From positions 23,607,501 to 23,671,500 of the forward strand of contig NC_056766.1 in NCBI RefSeq assembly GCF_018687715.1: a stretch of DNA of 64,000 bases, written 5' to 3'. Positions 11,001 to 19,689 of this stretch are shown in pieces. Position numbers and translations under genes: made by a program. Within the stretch, counting starts at the first letter, position 1. Each line of letters begins with the position of its first letter. Under the pieces are notes generated by a model, which saw only the letters and a program-made list of their open reading frames with translations, ran no database searches and was not told where the DNA came from. The DNA comes from Carya illinoinensis. Taxonomy: Eukaryota > Streptophyta > Magnoliopsida > Fagales > Juglandaceae.

Positions 11001-13251
11001 ACATTGCCAAATATTGCGTTGAAAAGTACAAAGACATTGCACTGCTCAATGGCAAAGGTTGTCCAATGCACTAGATACAAGCCTTGAGTGTGCAAGCCCT
11101 TTAAAAAAAAAAAAAAAAAAAGGTAGGACCCACCATTCGAAAAAGGCTTGCACACCCTGGGCCTACACAAATCATTTTCCTTTTCCAACCCTTCCCCTCC
11201 ATTCTGGTTTAAGATGAAAAATCTTCGGCCATCTCCACCTTGTTTCCAACAGGGGAGAAATAATGTTCATGAGTGTTCAAAGATTATTGAGCCCATCTGG
11301 CTTTGTTTCCAACAGAGGAGAAATTTACAAACACTGACCTCCCCCTCCATATGCAGAGAGACTTCCTCCGTAGCCAGCAGAGATACTATTCAAACAACCT
11401 TCCTCCTTCACTAGGCATCCTAAACATTCTCACTAGGCATCGTATAGAATGTTTACTAACATAGACTACCATATATGCATAAATAAAAAACAAAAAACTG
11501 AATGTTATGGAGGAAAACAACGCATATGGGAGAGGGTCATTATAATTAAACCAGAAATATGAAGTTGGAAAACCTGAGTTATGAGCTGAATATGGAAACC
11601 ACTTTGTAAAGATAAAAAATGATTTAATTGAAAATAAAAATACATGCAAACATAGAGCTTGCCTGCAATAATGAAGGCTTATACCGCAACCTCAGTTTTG
11701 GAAATGCATGCCCATTAAATGCTGGCGAAATCTGAACCAAAATATCAGAAAATCTATAATCTTCTCTCAACCATTTGACATACAGAAGAGCATCTTTTGA
11801 AGGCCCACTGTACTGCATCAAGATGAATTAAATCAGCAAGAGTTGAGAATAAATGGATGCTAAAAAAATGGTGAATAATTAGTTAAATGAAGCTAAAAAC
11901 GATTAAAACTAACCAATAATTCACATTATAATATGGAGATTTAATATATCCTAGAATGCATTAAAGAACCAAATCTCTCCCTTGCATCTATAAACAACAA
12001 GGTTGACCATCTATGTGTCAACAGAAAAGGAGAAGGGGTTTACCCTTATAAACAGAAAAGACAGTAGGGAGAACATCTGTATGACTCATACTACATCATC
12101 GCACGCTTGTGGTGGACTGCCACTGCCAAACTTCAATTCAGAAACACAAATGCAAGGAAAAGAAATTGATCTACGGGGAAGATATCTACCTGTGCATTTA
12201 TCCCTTGTTCATTGAGATACACCCGGCCATGTATGTCGAGACCCTAGCAATAGATATCCAGAAAACCAAAATAGGGAAAAAAAAAAGTTTTAATATCAGT
12301 AACGTAAATAGTATGGCAGCTGGGATCTTCTCCCTGCTTCTCTTTTGCTTTCTAGGAAGTATACAACTCAAATCTCAGCCACATTGGAATGCGATGAATT
12401 TTTTTAAAGAACAAAAACCAATGTACATTAGAATGGGACAACACACCAAAAGGTTAGGGGAACAAGCGAAACAGTATACAAGAAAATAAGCAAAAATACA
12501 GTGAATATAGCTTTTCACCTTTTTGTACGAGTAACCAATCAGCAAGTCATATATTCTATTTAATATGGCAGCCAAGAGAGCAATCAACATACAAGCTCTG
12601 TTTTAATGTTGGAATCTGAATTGCTTTTAAGGATTGTGAAACAGAGTTCCGAAGACAATTTGAAGGTCACTCTAAAGATTGCGGTGAGACTTCTCGTTCT
12701 CTTAAAACCAAACCAAAACGAGGTTTTAAAATCATAGATTGGTTCATAATGTTAAGAAAAGGGAATAAAAGAACAATGGGACCCAGTATGCTATGCTTCT
12801 AAATTTTTCCGGTGAAAGTGCACAATCGAAATTGATTGATGTTGAGAAACCGGTAGAGATTTTAGATATTTAGTAGAAATTAGACTCGCAAAGTGAGTTT
12901 TGTCCTAATAAGTGAAGGGCTGGAGCAAACCTCTAAGAAGGAGAGGTGCCTGGCGACCTCGGTCTCTGGGTTTTTGATGAACACAAAATGATAAAAATTC
13001 ACTACGACAAAGTCATCCTCTGAAGGCTCCTCTGCCTCGCCGAGACTGCATTGTGCAGAAATGTCACACTTGCTGTTGTTGACTATTCGCTTTAAGTGGC
13101 TAAGAGAAGCTGAACAGAAGTTGGAATGCCTCTGAAACCGTATAAGAGGTTTATCTTTAAGTTTACCGATGCTTCTGCTTCTACTAGGAAGCGAAGGGAT
13201 TGAGAATGCAGGGGTGAAAGCACCGGTGATAACCGCAGAACCACCGCCCAT
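1885..13251 (-). CDS. STR8: Rhodanese-like domain protein 8 (STR8), chloroplastic; 5' four exons
   Basis: This is the only clear host gene. The exons on the minus strand are 13251-12931, 12243-12190, 11812-11663 and 2047-1885, together 688 coding bases. The product begins with a Ser/Arg-rich stretch suited to a chloroplast transit peptide. A domain of the UPF0176/TrhO type follows, with VVVNFYHFVFI, then GRVYLNEQGINAQ, YSGPSKDAL and HAFPKLRLRYKPSLLQ. Exon 4 gives HLPLLDPSMRATPLPPSKWR and the start of the rhodanese domain, YILLDVRN. The active-site Cys loop lies in exons beyond the left edge. Bacterial TrhO hydroxylates tRNA uridine-34; the plant protein's role is not established from sequence. 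Introns are 687, 377 and 9615 bp, all fully consistent with reading frame. No stop or frameshift interrupts the exons, so the gene looks intact here. Confidence 0.88.
2270..2700 (-). mobile_element. LINE 3'-end fragment (intron 3 of STR8)
   Basis: Read on the minus strand, a decayed zinc-binding reverse-transcriptase domain (GWCCLYQYNREFVD followed by LLLLCSVISNTLW) is followed by GTGTACTAAGTGCCTTTTGACTT, AATAAAATTGACC and a T-rich tract that is the poly(A) tail. Plant L1-type elements end with this kind of sequence. The fragment is 5'-truncated. Confidence 0.6.
2701..3129. other. no recognised feature
   Basis: I see no gene here. A run of T (2906-2919) interrupts otherwise ordinary intronic sequence. 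Bases 3105-3135 could encode a LINE-like GTNLLWKLYR, but this is too short to assign. Confidence 0.4.
3130..3609 (+). repeat. LTR fragment, weakly like the 6933-9420 LTR
   Basis: The last 120 bases resemble 8300-8415 of the solo LTR further right. They share AATTAGAAA, GCGT..ATTTTA, AATCA and a final TATAAGGTAAGTAGC, a possible splice donor in the LTR leader. It breaks off at about 3609, where a minus-oriented LTR fragment starts. Confidence 0.35.
3690..3887 (+). mobile_element. MITE, family 1
   Basis: This is a 200-bp AT-rich element with terminal inverted repeats: GTGCCATTTAGATAGTAAGT at the left and, reverse complemented, GAGGCCCGGTTTGGAGACAA at the right, each followed by GAGATGA-type subterminal sequence. 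A homologous but rearranged pair is at 13504-13708. The core contains AATAAAATATTATTAGAATA. Confidence 0.6.
4320..4725. repeat. degenerate tandem repeat, about 60-70 bp unit
   Basis: Units of the form GGAATCACTCCACC(C/T)GATC, CACGTGAAATAC.TCCA and CAAAAC recur at least five times (about 4330, 4380, 4435, 4490, 4560, 4620, 4665). The block is not open in any frame. It lies within the minus-oriented LTR fragment. Confidence 0.5.
4913..5131. mobile_element. MITE, family 2, with internal duplication
   Basis: The terminal repeats are GCTGCGTTTGG at the left and CCAAACATAGC at the right (RC GCTATGTTTGG). Inside, a block of about 30 bp containing AATGTATGAAGTAGATTGA is present twice in tandem (4990-5008 and 5022-5040). 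It has no coding capacity. Confidence 0.6.
5241..5248 (-). promoter_or_regulatory. TATA box of the LTR fragment
   Basis: The minus strand reads CCGTATAAAAAGC. Its position in the right part of the minus-oriented LTR fits a U3 promoter. Confidence 0.35.
5890..6932 (+). pseudogene. LINE ORF2 C-terminal fragment (zf-RVT, RNase H start)
   Basis: The frame is broken several times. The best open part (6217-6636) carries HNGIPLDDKVQQCGIPMAS and CFSCSKGSIENANHC, which is the Cys/His-rich zf-RVT domain of plant L1 elements. From 6637 the sequence gives LHISRLIIL and VKWILPP, the linker to RNase H, then a damaged RNase H start with stops at Asp/Gly positions. This is not functional. Confidence 0.75.
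6933..9420 (+). mobile_element. solo LTR, 2488 bp, in the LINE RNase H
   Basis: The borders are TGTAACGACTTGATCC at the left and GGAGCGGAGTGTTAAA at the right. The flanking five bases are GGTTT (6928-6932) and TGTTT (9421-9425), a TSD with one mismatch. Removing the LTR and one TSD copy restores an uninterrupted LINE RNase H frame (ALRIGLLWAMN), which fixes the borders independently. It has no coding sequence. A TATA box at 7318-7327 indicates plus orientation. Bases 7400-7900 are GC-richer and open in several frames by chance. Confidence 0.85.
7318..7327 (+). promoter_or_regulatory. TATA box of the solo LTR
   Basis: CTATATATTTAG occurs about 385 bp into the LTR, with pyrimidine-rich and CTCATGAAAG sequence after it. 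This is consistent with a U3/R promoter. No transcript evidence is available. Confidence 0.4.
9421..9780 (+). pseudogene. LINE RNase H, C-terminal part
   Basis: This continues the RNase H domain after the solo LTR. It reads SALIVEIDSIIVVNWLNKG, then a decayed form of the INHV.RQGN..AD motif near 9575-9610. Stops and small frameshifts interrupt it. Confidence 0.7.
9929..10475. other. intronic sequence, nothing recognised
   Basis: This is part of intron 3 of STR8 after the LINE tail. I see no open frame of note, no repeat family and no RNA gene. Confidence 0.4.
10476..10641. mobile_element. MITE, family 3 (foldback)
   Basis: The left end, AATGATAGAGATATAAGT followed by TTTTTTACAACC, matches the reverse complement of the right end, AATGATAAAGACAACCAT then CATCCTTTTTACAACTC. 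The internal arms TTTTTAAAACTCTATTTTAAATG and CTATTTAAAGCAGAGTTGTAAA continue the pairing, so the unit is nearly a full-length hairpin. Confidence 0.6.
11079..11162. repeat. short foldback with poly(A) loop
   Basis: Arms TGTGCAAGCCCTTT (11088-11101) and AAAAGGCTTGCACA pair around a run of A and a GGTAGGACCCACC segment. It is probably a truncated MITE. Confidence 0.4.
11238..11335 (+). repeat. two-copy direct repeat
   Basis: CTTTGTTTCCAACAG(G/A)GGAGAAAT occurs at about 11239-11262 and again at 11311-11334, about 72 bp apart. It is non-coding, in intron 3. Confidence 0.4.
11663..11812 (-). CDS. STR8: STR8 exon 3, followed by a GC donor
   Basis: This exon is exactly 50 codons, from YSGPSKDALLYVKWL to RLRYKPSLLQ. 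The acceptor is ATGCAG. The donor reads CAG|GCAAGC, a non-canonical GC donor, and no better GT site would preserve the conserved sequence. The frame joins in phase 0 to exon 4 at 2047. Confidence 0.87.
12190..12243 (-). CDS. STR8: STR8 exon 2
   Basis: This exon is 54 bases, exactly 18 codons: GLDIHGRVYLNEQGINAQ. It matches the most conserved stretch of the UPF0176/TrhO domain (bacterial form GRI.LAEEGING). It is flanked by a CTAG acceptor and a CAG|GTAGAT donor, phase 0 on both sides. Confidence 0.87.
12931..13251 (-). CDS. STR8: STR8 exon 1
   Basis: This exon has 107 codons starting at MGGGSAVITG. The first 70 or so residues are rich in Ser, Arg and Lys and poor in acidic residues, as in transit peptides; the conserved domain starts at VVVNFYHF. 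The donor is GAG|GTTTGC at 12931/12930, phase 0. The start codon is the only suitable Met in frame. Confidence 0.85.
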
Positions 13252-13503
13252 TGTCCCTGCCTCGCCTCCTCTAATTCATCCGCTCAGATTATCTATTCTC
13301 TTGACAGAGGTCCATACAAGACTACTTGTAATGGTCCGCTTTACGGTGTTTAGTAAAATAAAAAGGGCCCCAAGCCGCCAACCGGGCCGGGGCCCGAACA
13401 AAATTATAAATCGTTGAAATTTAAACTTTTTCTCTTCAAATCACACACAAATTGGAAAGCAGCTTTGATAGACGCGTGGAAAATCTAATTTTATATCTAT
13501 TGT
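13252..13503 (-). promoter_or_regulatory. STR8 5' flank and probable core promoter
   Basis: Only about 450 bp separate the STR8 start codon from the LTR of gypsy element B, with MITE remnants in between (13504-13708). The segment contains a GC-rich palindromic stretch (GGGCCCC and GGGGCCC near 13365-13395). No clear TATA box was found. Confidence 0.35.
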
Positions 13504-13708
13504 GACATTTGGGATAGTGAGTTGAGATGAGATGAAAGTTGAATAAAATATTATTACACCTCATTTGGATGTAAAGTTCATCTCAACTGATCACATCTTA
13601 TCTTATCTAATCATTACAATTTTTTCATATTTCTAGATAAAATATAATAAATAATTTAATTTTTTTAAATTCTAAAATAAAAATAATATTAAAACATAAT
13701 ATTCTAAC
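13504..13708. mobile_element. two MITE family 1 fragments, head to head
   Basis: Bases 13504-13556 match the left end of the MITE at 3690 in forward orientation (GATAGTGAGTTGAGATGAGA, AATAAAATATTATTA). Bases 13557-13708 match its reverse complement, starting at the other terminus (CTCATTTGGATGTAAAG) and ending inside the core at ATATTCTAAC, where the LTR of gypsy B begins. Confidence 0.6.
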
Positions 13709-14290
13709 TGTAAGGAGATTTTTTCTCTCCAACCGAAGGCCCAAAAGACAAACCCAAATATGAGAAGCCCAGCTTGACTGGATGGACCCTCGGCCTGAAA
13801 GCTAAGGTCCACCCATGGTTATAATCATGCAAGAAGTCTCAAAATATAAGAAATGAAGGGACACATCACCCCAGCACTCCCCTACAACACCTAACCTCAA
13901 AAAACCTATACAGGCTAGTGGGCGGGAAATGTGAAAAACCCTTGATCTTCTGACAGCAAGTGAGGACGAGCTTGATGATATCCACTTGCAAGATAAAAGG
14001 GATAAGAAGTCACGTCGCATTAAAAGATTCTAACTAAAAAACAGTTGTGGGGACATATACCATTGACACAGGATATGAGAGATTCCTCAATCCCCAAGTA
14101 TGAAGCACTCTCTCGAATTCCTTTAGACTCTTACACGAACTATTAAGGACATACTAACTTAATCTCGAATACTCCTCGACCTCCATAAGGGCCCTCAACT
14201 CTTTGTGTTTCCTCTAAGTGTGCAGGTGAAAGACTAAAGACCCGAGTTGCTGGAGCCCAGCACAAAGGCGTACGAAACACAACGTTAATA
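13709..14290 (+). repeat. 5' LTR of gypsy B
   Basis: It begins TGTAAGGAGATTTTTTCTCT, directly after the broken MITE. It ends just before a degraded primer binding site. The right border is uncertain by a few bases because the end has decayed and no second LTR was found. Confidence 0.6.
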
Positions 14291-14291
14291 A

Positions 14292-14309
14292 TGGCACCAT
14301 CTATGGGAT
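14292..14309 (+). promoter_or_regulatory. primer binding site of gypsy B
   Basis: TGGCACCATCTATGGGAT corresponds to TGGCGCCGTCTGTGGGA, the usual Tat-lineage PBS. The differences are all G-to-A, mostly at CpG positions, as expected from deamination of methylated DNA. Confidence 0.7.
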
Positions 14310-14398
14310 TCCTATAGACTTCGTGTGTCCTTCTTATATGCCTACGACAACCCATTCTTAAACAACTCGGGGACAAGAAGAAACAACATCAACAAACA

Positions 14399-15089
14399 TG
14401 GAAGCATGGCTTACAACAATGGAACAACTAGTAGGAAAGTTAACTACTAAGGTAGAGACCCTTCGAAAGGAGAATGAGATGCTTAGAGGAGCCACTAATG
14501 AGCCAAAGAATGACGCAGAGTCAAGCAACACTAGCATATAGGCTCCAGGAATGCTGGAGGGGTAGGCAACACGATGGAAGAAAGAAAGAACATACAGAAT
14601 GAGCTACATAACCTCAAAGGAAAGTACCAAGAAATGACAAAAAAGATGAACATGTCATCGTCAGTAGACCAACTGCTCACTAGCATGGCCTACCCTACAG
14701 TGAAGAGGTGATGGCTATACCCCTATCGCCAAAGTTTTGAGTTCCCCTTATAGAGATGCACAATGGTACCAAAGACCCCCTCAAGCACCTCGACCACGTC
14801 ATCCCACCTCCGCCTGAGCGCTTCTTCGCAGATGGTGAGATCCAAGATGAGCAAGCACTTAGGAAGGTGTACCCAAACAAGCTACTTGAGTTGGAACCGC
14901 CCGGAAGACACCACCAAGATTGGCACCAAGGTGATTATTGAAATGACCGAAATCAACCCCGAGGTCACGCTACACCACTTGAGTGTGGATCCAAAGGCTA
15001 AGAGGGGTAAGGCAGAAACATCAAAGCTTTAACGCTGAGAATAACATCTCCATCACTGCAGAAGTCAACCAATTATTTGCAGTGGATTT
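14399..15089 (+). pseudogene. gypsy B gag and start of pol
   Basis: This begins with a Met and a short coiled-coil-like stretch (KLTTKVETLRKENEMLRGA), as in the gag start of element C. A decayed capsid motif, EMHNGTKDPLKHLDH, follows, then the end of protease and pol start (IEMTEINPEV, HHLSVDPKAK, SITAEVNQLFAVD). Most of the capsid and protease is deleted and several stops are present. It stops at the GATTT where element A was inserted. Confidence 0.7.
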
Positions 15090-15877
15090 TGATGTGAATC
15101 CCAATCAACTTGCTTTGAGACCCAACAACAATATTGAAAAACTAACCCAAGAAAATCAAAATCAAGTTTATGGATGGAGAATCTAGACCCGTTAAGAACT
15201 CGTTTCAAGAATCTAGATTATATTAAAATCTAAACCCGTTGAAGAACCTGTCTCAAGAACTTGAATTACAAAAGAGGAACGCTACAAAGGTTATGAAATA
15301 CCTTTGATAAGTTCAAAAGTTCAATCAAGAACAAGAAGAGTAAACTGAACTCACAATGAAAATTCAATATCATCTAACTTGTTCAAATGAGGCTACAAGT
15401 GGTTTAAATAAACAATCCCTAAAAACTCTAGTGAATAGTGTCACATGTACTATAGCGTGCATAGTGTCGTGTTATAGTAACTTCTAAAACCCTAGTTCAA
15501 ATAAAATAATAACTTTCCAAATAAGCCCTTGACCCAAATACAAAGCCTTTCCAAAAACCCTAGTTAATTAGAATTAAGACGTGTGGATTGGACATTCTCC
15601 AAGCCCAATTATTCTAGATTAATTCCTATGACTAATAAAATATGCCCTTTTTATGAAATAAATAAGTTCATGGCCTTCAATAACAATAGGCCCAAGTCAT
15701 GTCTTCCATAGCGTATGACATGGATGAAAACTGGATCTTCTTCTCTCAAGCCCATCTTGAATATTGGCTAGACTCGACCCAGGTGGATTGTACCAATTCT
15801 TGCATTACTTCCTTATTCTTCTTAGCTCTTCATTTTATAATTGATTCTTAAGACTTGGTCCACCTTGAGGTTCATCA
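15090..15877 (-). repeat. 3' LTR of element A
   Basis: Sense start TGATGAACCTCAAGGTGGAC lies after the purine tract AGAAGAGGGGAA; sense end is GGATTCACATCA. It matches 30587-31390 and, with a deletion, 18493-18999. The integrase frame runs into the first 55 bases. Confidence 0.85.
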
Positions 15878-16691
15878 TTCCCCTCTTCTCGAAAGGATTC
15901 GACCTCGAATCTCCACCTAGATCAAAGTGAAAAAGATCAGAAATATTGAAAGTAGCAGAAACATGGTACTTACCTAGAAGATCCACTTGATATGAATTAT
16001 CATTAATTTTCTCAAGAATGTGAAAATGTCTATCCAAGCCACTCCTGTCATCAACAAGCAAAATCATCAATGCTAAAGGAGTAAGTAGATTAAAACTATA
16101 TACAATATCAAGATGATAATAAAAAATGGTAGTATGCATGGTCCTATTACATGCAAACTCTAACAAGGGCAAACGATACTCCCGCAAACATTCATGCAAC
16201 AAGTCAATGAAAGGTAAATAATACTCCCATAAACGTTCATGAATCACATCTAAAGTCTTCCTTGCACAAAAATAACAACTCCGATTATATGCAACCTCAA
16301 TGAATGGTAAATAATATTTCCACAAGTGTTCAAAGAACACGTCCATGAATGGCAAATGATGCTGCCACAAACTTTCATGCAACACATCAATGAATGTCAA
16401 ATGACACACCCAAAAAATTTTCAGCACACGTAAGTTACCCAACAAACTACCTCTATATCTATCACACACAAGCAACTCACACATAAAACTAGTAGGCACA
16501 CAAAGTCTTTTCTCTCTAAACAAATACCAATCTAGTTTATATAAATGAGGAAACGATGCTTTCTCACATACTCCGTACACACTAGCCAAGCCATCATCAT
16601 TAACAAACAATTTATTATCATATTTAAGTCTCAATAACTTTGCATCTATAATGATGACAAGGACATACCTTCCTGCTAAAGCATCAACCAC
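15822..16691 (-). pseudogene. element A: RNase H end fused to repeat-containing integrase
   Basis: This open frame of 289 codons has no stops. Residues 3-10 (DALAGRYV) are the end of RNase H, and residues 50-75 are the integrase lead-in (YLFREKRLCVPTSFMCELLV). The zinc-binding tail and the D,D,E core are absent. Residues 97-183 instead hold five copies of a 15-residue unit of the form LPF(I/M)(D/E)VLHE.LW.YY. The C-terminal part (HFHILEKINDNSYQVDL, NISDLFHFDLGGDSRSNPF) is the normal gypsy integrase tail. In intact relatives the LPFIEFAYNR and KTLDVLHEH motifs are single and far apart. It is probably inactive, and unusual in remaining open. Confidence 0.75.
16143..16403 (-). repeat. 45-bp tandem repeat inside the integrase frame
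   Basis: Five in-frame units lie here, three of them consecutive; one is separated by an insertion carrying CYFCARKTLDVIHE. The units alternate ends resembling LLHE and AYNR, as if built from two integrase motifs joined by a deletion and then amplified. Pairwise similarity is moderate, so the repeat is not recent. Confidence 0.65.
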
Positions 16692-16870
16692 AAAATTTTC
16701 CTTACCTTGTGTGTACTTGATTACATAAGAAAATGGTTCAATGAATTACCCTCACTTGGCATGCATTCTATTCAACTTAACTTGTCCTTTCAAGTGTGTC
16801 AAGAACTCACATTCTTCAAATAAAGGTTGGATAGGGATTGTCGCACTTGGCACAAAATCAATGTCATTCT

Positions 16871-17224
16871 CTATCTCTCTATAGGTGACAATCCACTAAA
16901 TACACCACTAGAAATCATGATCTCATAGCCTTGCAACAAAGAGACAACAATACTAGGCAAAAGTTTGTCAAGTTCGTTAATAGTAAAATTTGCCTTAGCA
17001 TAAAAACTCACTTCTCTCTTTGTTTTTTTCTCACTTTCTTCACTCTTGCTTTTCTTTTCACTCTCTTTCCTTCTTGAGGTTTCAGCCTCACCCTCATTTC
17101 TTTTCTCTCTCATTTTTCTCTCTCTCATTTTCGGTCTCACTATTTTTTTCTTCCTCAATCTCATTCCCACTCTTTCTTTTTCACTCAACCTCACTTTTAC
17201 TCTCTCTTTTTTTATCAATCTCAT
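16871..17224 (-). pseudogene. element A: Lys/Glu/Arg-rich linker of pol
   Basis: The minus strand encodes a highly charged repeat of the form (KKERVKVRL, EKERVGMRL), then TKREVSFYAKA and LLPSIVVSLLQGYE. It matches the linker in element D at 32754-33060 (KKERVKMR, KVSLYARE, LPTLAVSLLQEFED). On the plus strand it appears as a CTCT/TTTC-rich block from 17010 to 17310. In this family the linker separates protease from reverse transcriptase. Confidence 0.7.
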
Positions 17225-17329
17225 TTTCTCTCTTTATTTGTTGATCAACCTCAATTTCACTCTTTCTTTTTTGATCAATCTCACTTTCACTCTCTCTTTT
17301 TTAATCAACTATACTTTTCAATTTTAGTT

Positions 17330-17730
17330 GGTCCTCATGAACCTGTTTCGTGATTAAAGGAGCAAGCTTGATTGTTTTGCCATCCTTTACAAACCTGTAC
17401 ATGTTCTTTACCCCATCATGAATTACTCTCCTATCATACTATCATGGCCTCCCTAAAACAATATGGCAAGCATGCATAGGCACTACATCATAAAGCACCT
17501 CATCCTTGTACTTTCCAATTGAAAAAGAAACTAGCACTTGTTTATTCACCCTAACATTCTCACAATCATTCAACTACTACAACTTGTATGATTTAGGGTG
17601 TTTCAAGGTAAGTAAATTCAATTTCTCAACTAAAGTAGTGCTAGCCACATTAGCACAACTCCCCCCCACCAATGATCATACTACATACCTTGTTGTTGAT
17701 GTGGCATCTAGTATGAAAAATATTCACTCT
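17330..17730 (-). pseudogene. element A: protease remnant
   Basis: Read on the minus strand, NNKVCSMIIGGG is the protease active-site loop; element D reads KVCSMIIDKGSCTNVAS. The catalytic Asp has become Gly. Further motifs are VSFSIGKY and CHIVLGRPW-like sequence with stops. Frameshifts are present. Confidence 0.65.
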
Positions 17731-18418
17731 TAATTGACTTTTTTTCGATAATGATCTCACGCTCTCTTGCCTTTTACCTCAAAGTTTTCTCACTCAAGTT
17801 CTTTCAGAACTAATTAAACTAAATCAGGACAATTCAATCTTGTCTTATTACGACTAGTAATTAGGTTTAAGAAACAAGAACAAGAGAAACACAGAAGGAA
17901 TAAAATGATAAGAAAATTAAGAAAATTATAGGAATGGAAGAGTAACTATAAGACAAGATACCAACTATAATGATGTATGCAAACCATATGATGATAAGGC
18001 TCAATAAAAAAAAAAAATTGAATTTTTATTTTCGATTTTTTTTCTTCTCGTTTCTTTTCTTAGCTTTTCTATTCTGTTCTATTCTTTTCTTTTCTTTTTC
18101 ACCAATTCAATCACAAACAGCAATATTCAATTATGACAATCAAACAATTGAATTCAAACACATAAAAATTGACAAGCAAATAGAAGGGAATTAATGAAAC
18201 CGTAGAAATTTCAAACCTTAGATGGTGCAAATTTTGGCAGCCCTCAAATAAGGAATTTAGCCACACTATGATGATAAACACAAAACCCAAATGATAGAGT
18301 AATTTGGTAGCACTAGGAAAAACGAATTTCTACACCTTTTTTTTTTTTTTTTTGCAATCCTTGAACAATGAAATCCTAGAATTAAAGATGCAATAAATAA
18401 AAGATAGAATTAGACCTA

Positions 18419-18509
18419 ATTGAAAACTGAGCTCTAACACCAAATGATATGAACCCCAAGACCTGATTGAAAACTGAGCTTTGAATACCAAATGATGTAA
18501 ACTCCAATT
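18419..18509 (-). repeat. duplicated PBS / LTR terminus of element A
   Basis: Two tandem copies of AAAACTGAGCT(C/T)T.A.(A)CACCAAATGAT(A/G)T.AAC occur about 50 bp apart. Each contains the reverse complement of TTTGGTATT.AAAGC, the initiator-Met tRNA type PBS, next to an LTR end. One is probably a duplication during reverse transcription. Confidence 0.55.
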
Positions 18510-18999
18510 GACTCGCTTTGAGACCCAAGAACAATATTGGAAAACCAATCCAAGAAAGCCAAAATCAAGTCTATGGATGGAGAATCTAGACCCGTTGAGA
18601 ACTCCTTTCAAGAACCTAGATTATATTAAAATCTAAACCCATTGAAGAACTTATTTCAAGAACCCAGCTTACAAAGGAGGATCGCCACAAAGGTTGTAAT
18701 TTGCCTTTGATAGTTTAAAAGTTTAATTAAGAACAAGAGTAGTAAACTCAACTTACAATGAAAATTCCATATTGTCTAACCTGCTTAAATGAGGCTACAA
18801 GTAGTTTAGATAAACAATCCCTAAAAACCCTAGTGAATGACATGGATGAAAACTGGATCTTCTTCTCTTAAGTCCATCTTGAATATTGGCTAGACTTGAC
18901 CTAAGTGGATTGCACTAATTCTTGCATTACTTCCTTGCTCTTCTTAGTTCTTGATTTTGTAATTGATCATTAAGACTTGGTCCGCCTTGGGGCCCATTA
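18493..18999 (-). repeat. 5' LTR of element A, with internal deletion
   Basis: It is homologous to the other LTR at both ends but lacks about 280 bp corresponding to roughly 15430-15710. The junction reads AGTGAATGACATGGATG. The missing part includes the region that carries promoter sequence in related copies. Confidence 0.8.
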
Positions 19000-19689
19000 G
19001 ATTTGATACGAGAGGCCCATTATCCCGTTAAGGTGGCAAATCTTGTCAACAGGTCATGTTAAGGCATATACATTATACTTAATGGGTCAACACGACACAA
19101 CCTATTAAGGATTTCGTGTCAAAATTTCAAATCCTAACACAACCCATTAAAATAACAGGTTGACATGACTCAACCTCTTAGTAAATAAAAATGAAATTGA
19201 CACGATATGACATGACATGACCCAACCCGACCCGTTTCAACTCATTTACGTTATTGGGTTGAACAGACCCGTTAGTGACCCATTTAACCTAATTGATAAA
19301 CTAACTACAAGTCTAAAATTACAATCCAAACAATAAATAAAAATATCAACATTAAAATCCCAACAGTAGTACAGTACCAAATATGATACACACACATTGT
19401 AATAATGTAATTTTAATATTTATAATAAACAAAACACACATTGTAAACATATTAATGTTACAATCACAAATCCCAAATATGATAAAAACATAGATCTAAA
19501 CAAATTTAGAACTTGAAGAAAGAAGTTGAGCTTCCTCTTTGCCCTTGTTGATCTCCAACTCCATGACATCTTCAATTAACTCCCAGTTTAACTTCTTGTA
19601 TTTCTATTAAAAAAAAAAAGACATCAATAAAATTTTACATCAAATAATATTATTGTATTGAAAAATTACAGTCATTTATTCAATAAAAT

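Larger units (their letters stand above)
15090..18999 (-). mobile_element. gypsy element A, internally deleted, complete ends
   Basis: This minus-strand element is bounded by LTRs of the same family and flanked by a perfect 5-bp TSD, GATTT at 15085-15089 and 19000-19004. Its order in sense direction is LTR (18999-18493), an iMet-type PBS, leader, protease, Lys/Glu-rich linker, end of RNase H joined to an altered integrase, then LTR (15877-15090). gag is largely absent. The whole reverse transcriptase and the integrase catalytic core are missing. It is only 3.9 kb, compared with a usual 5-6 kb or more. It sits inside pol of element B. Confidence 0.88.
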
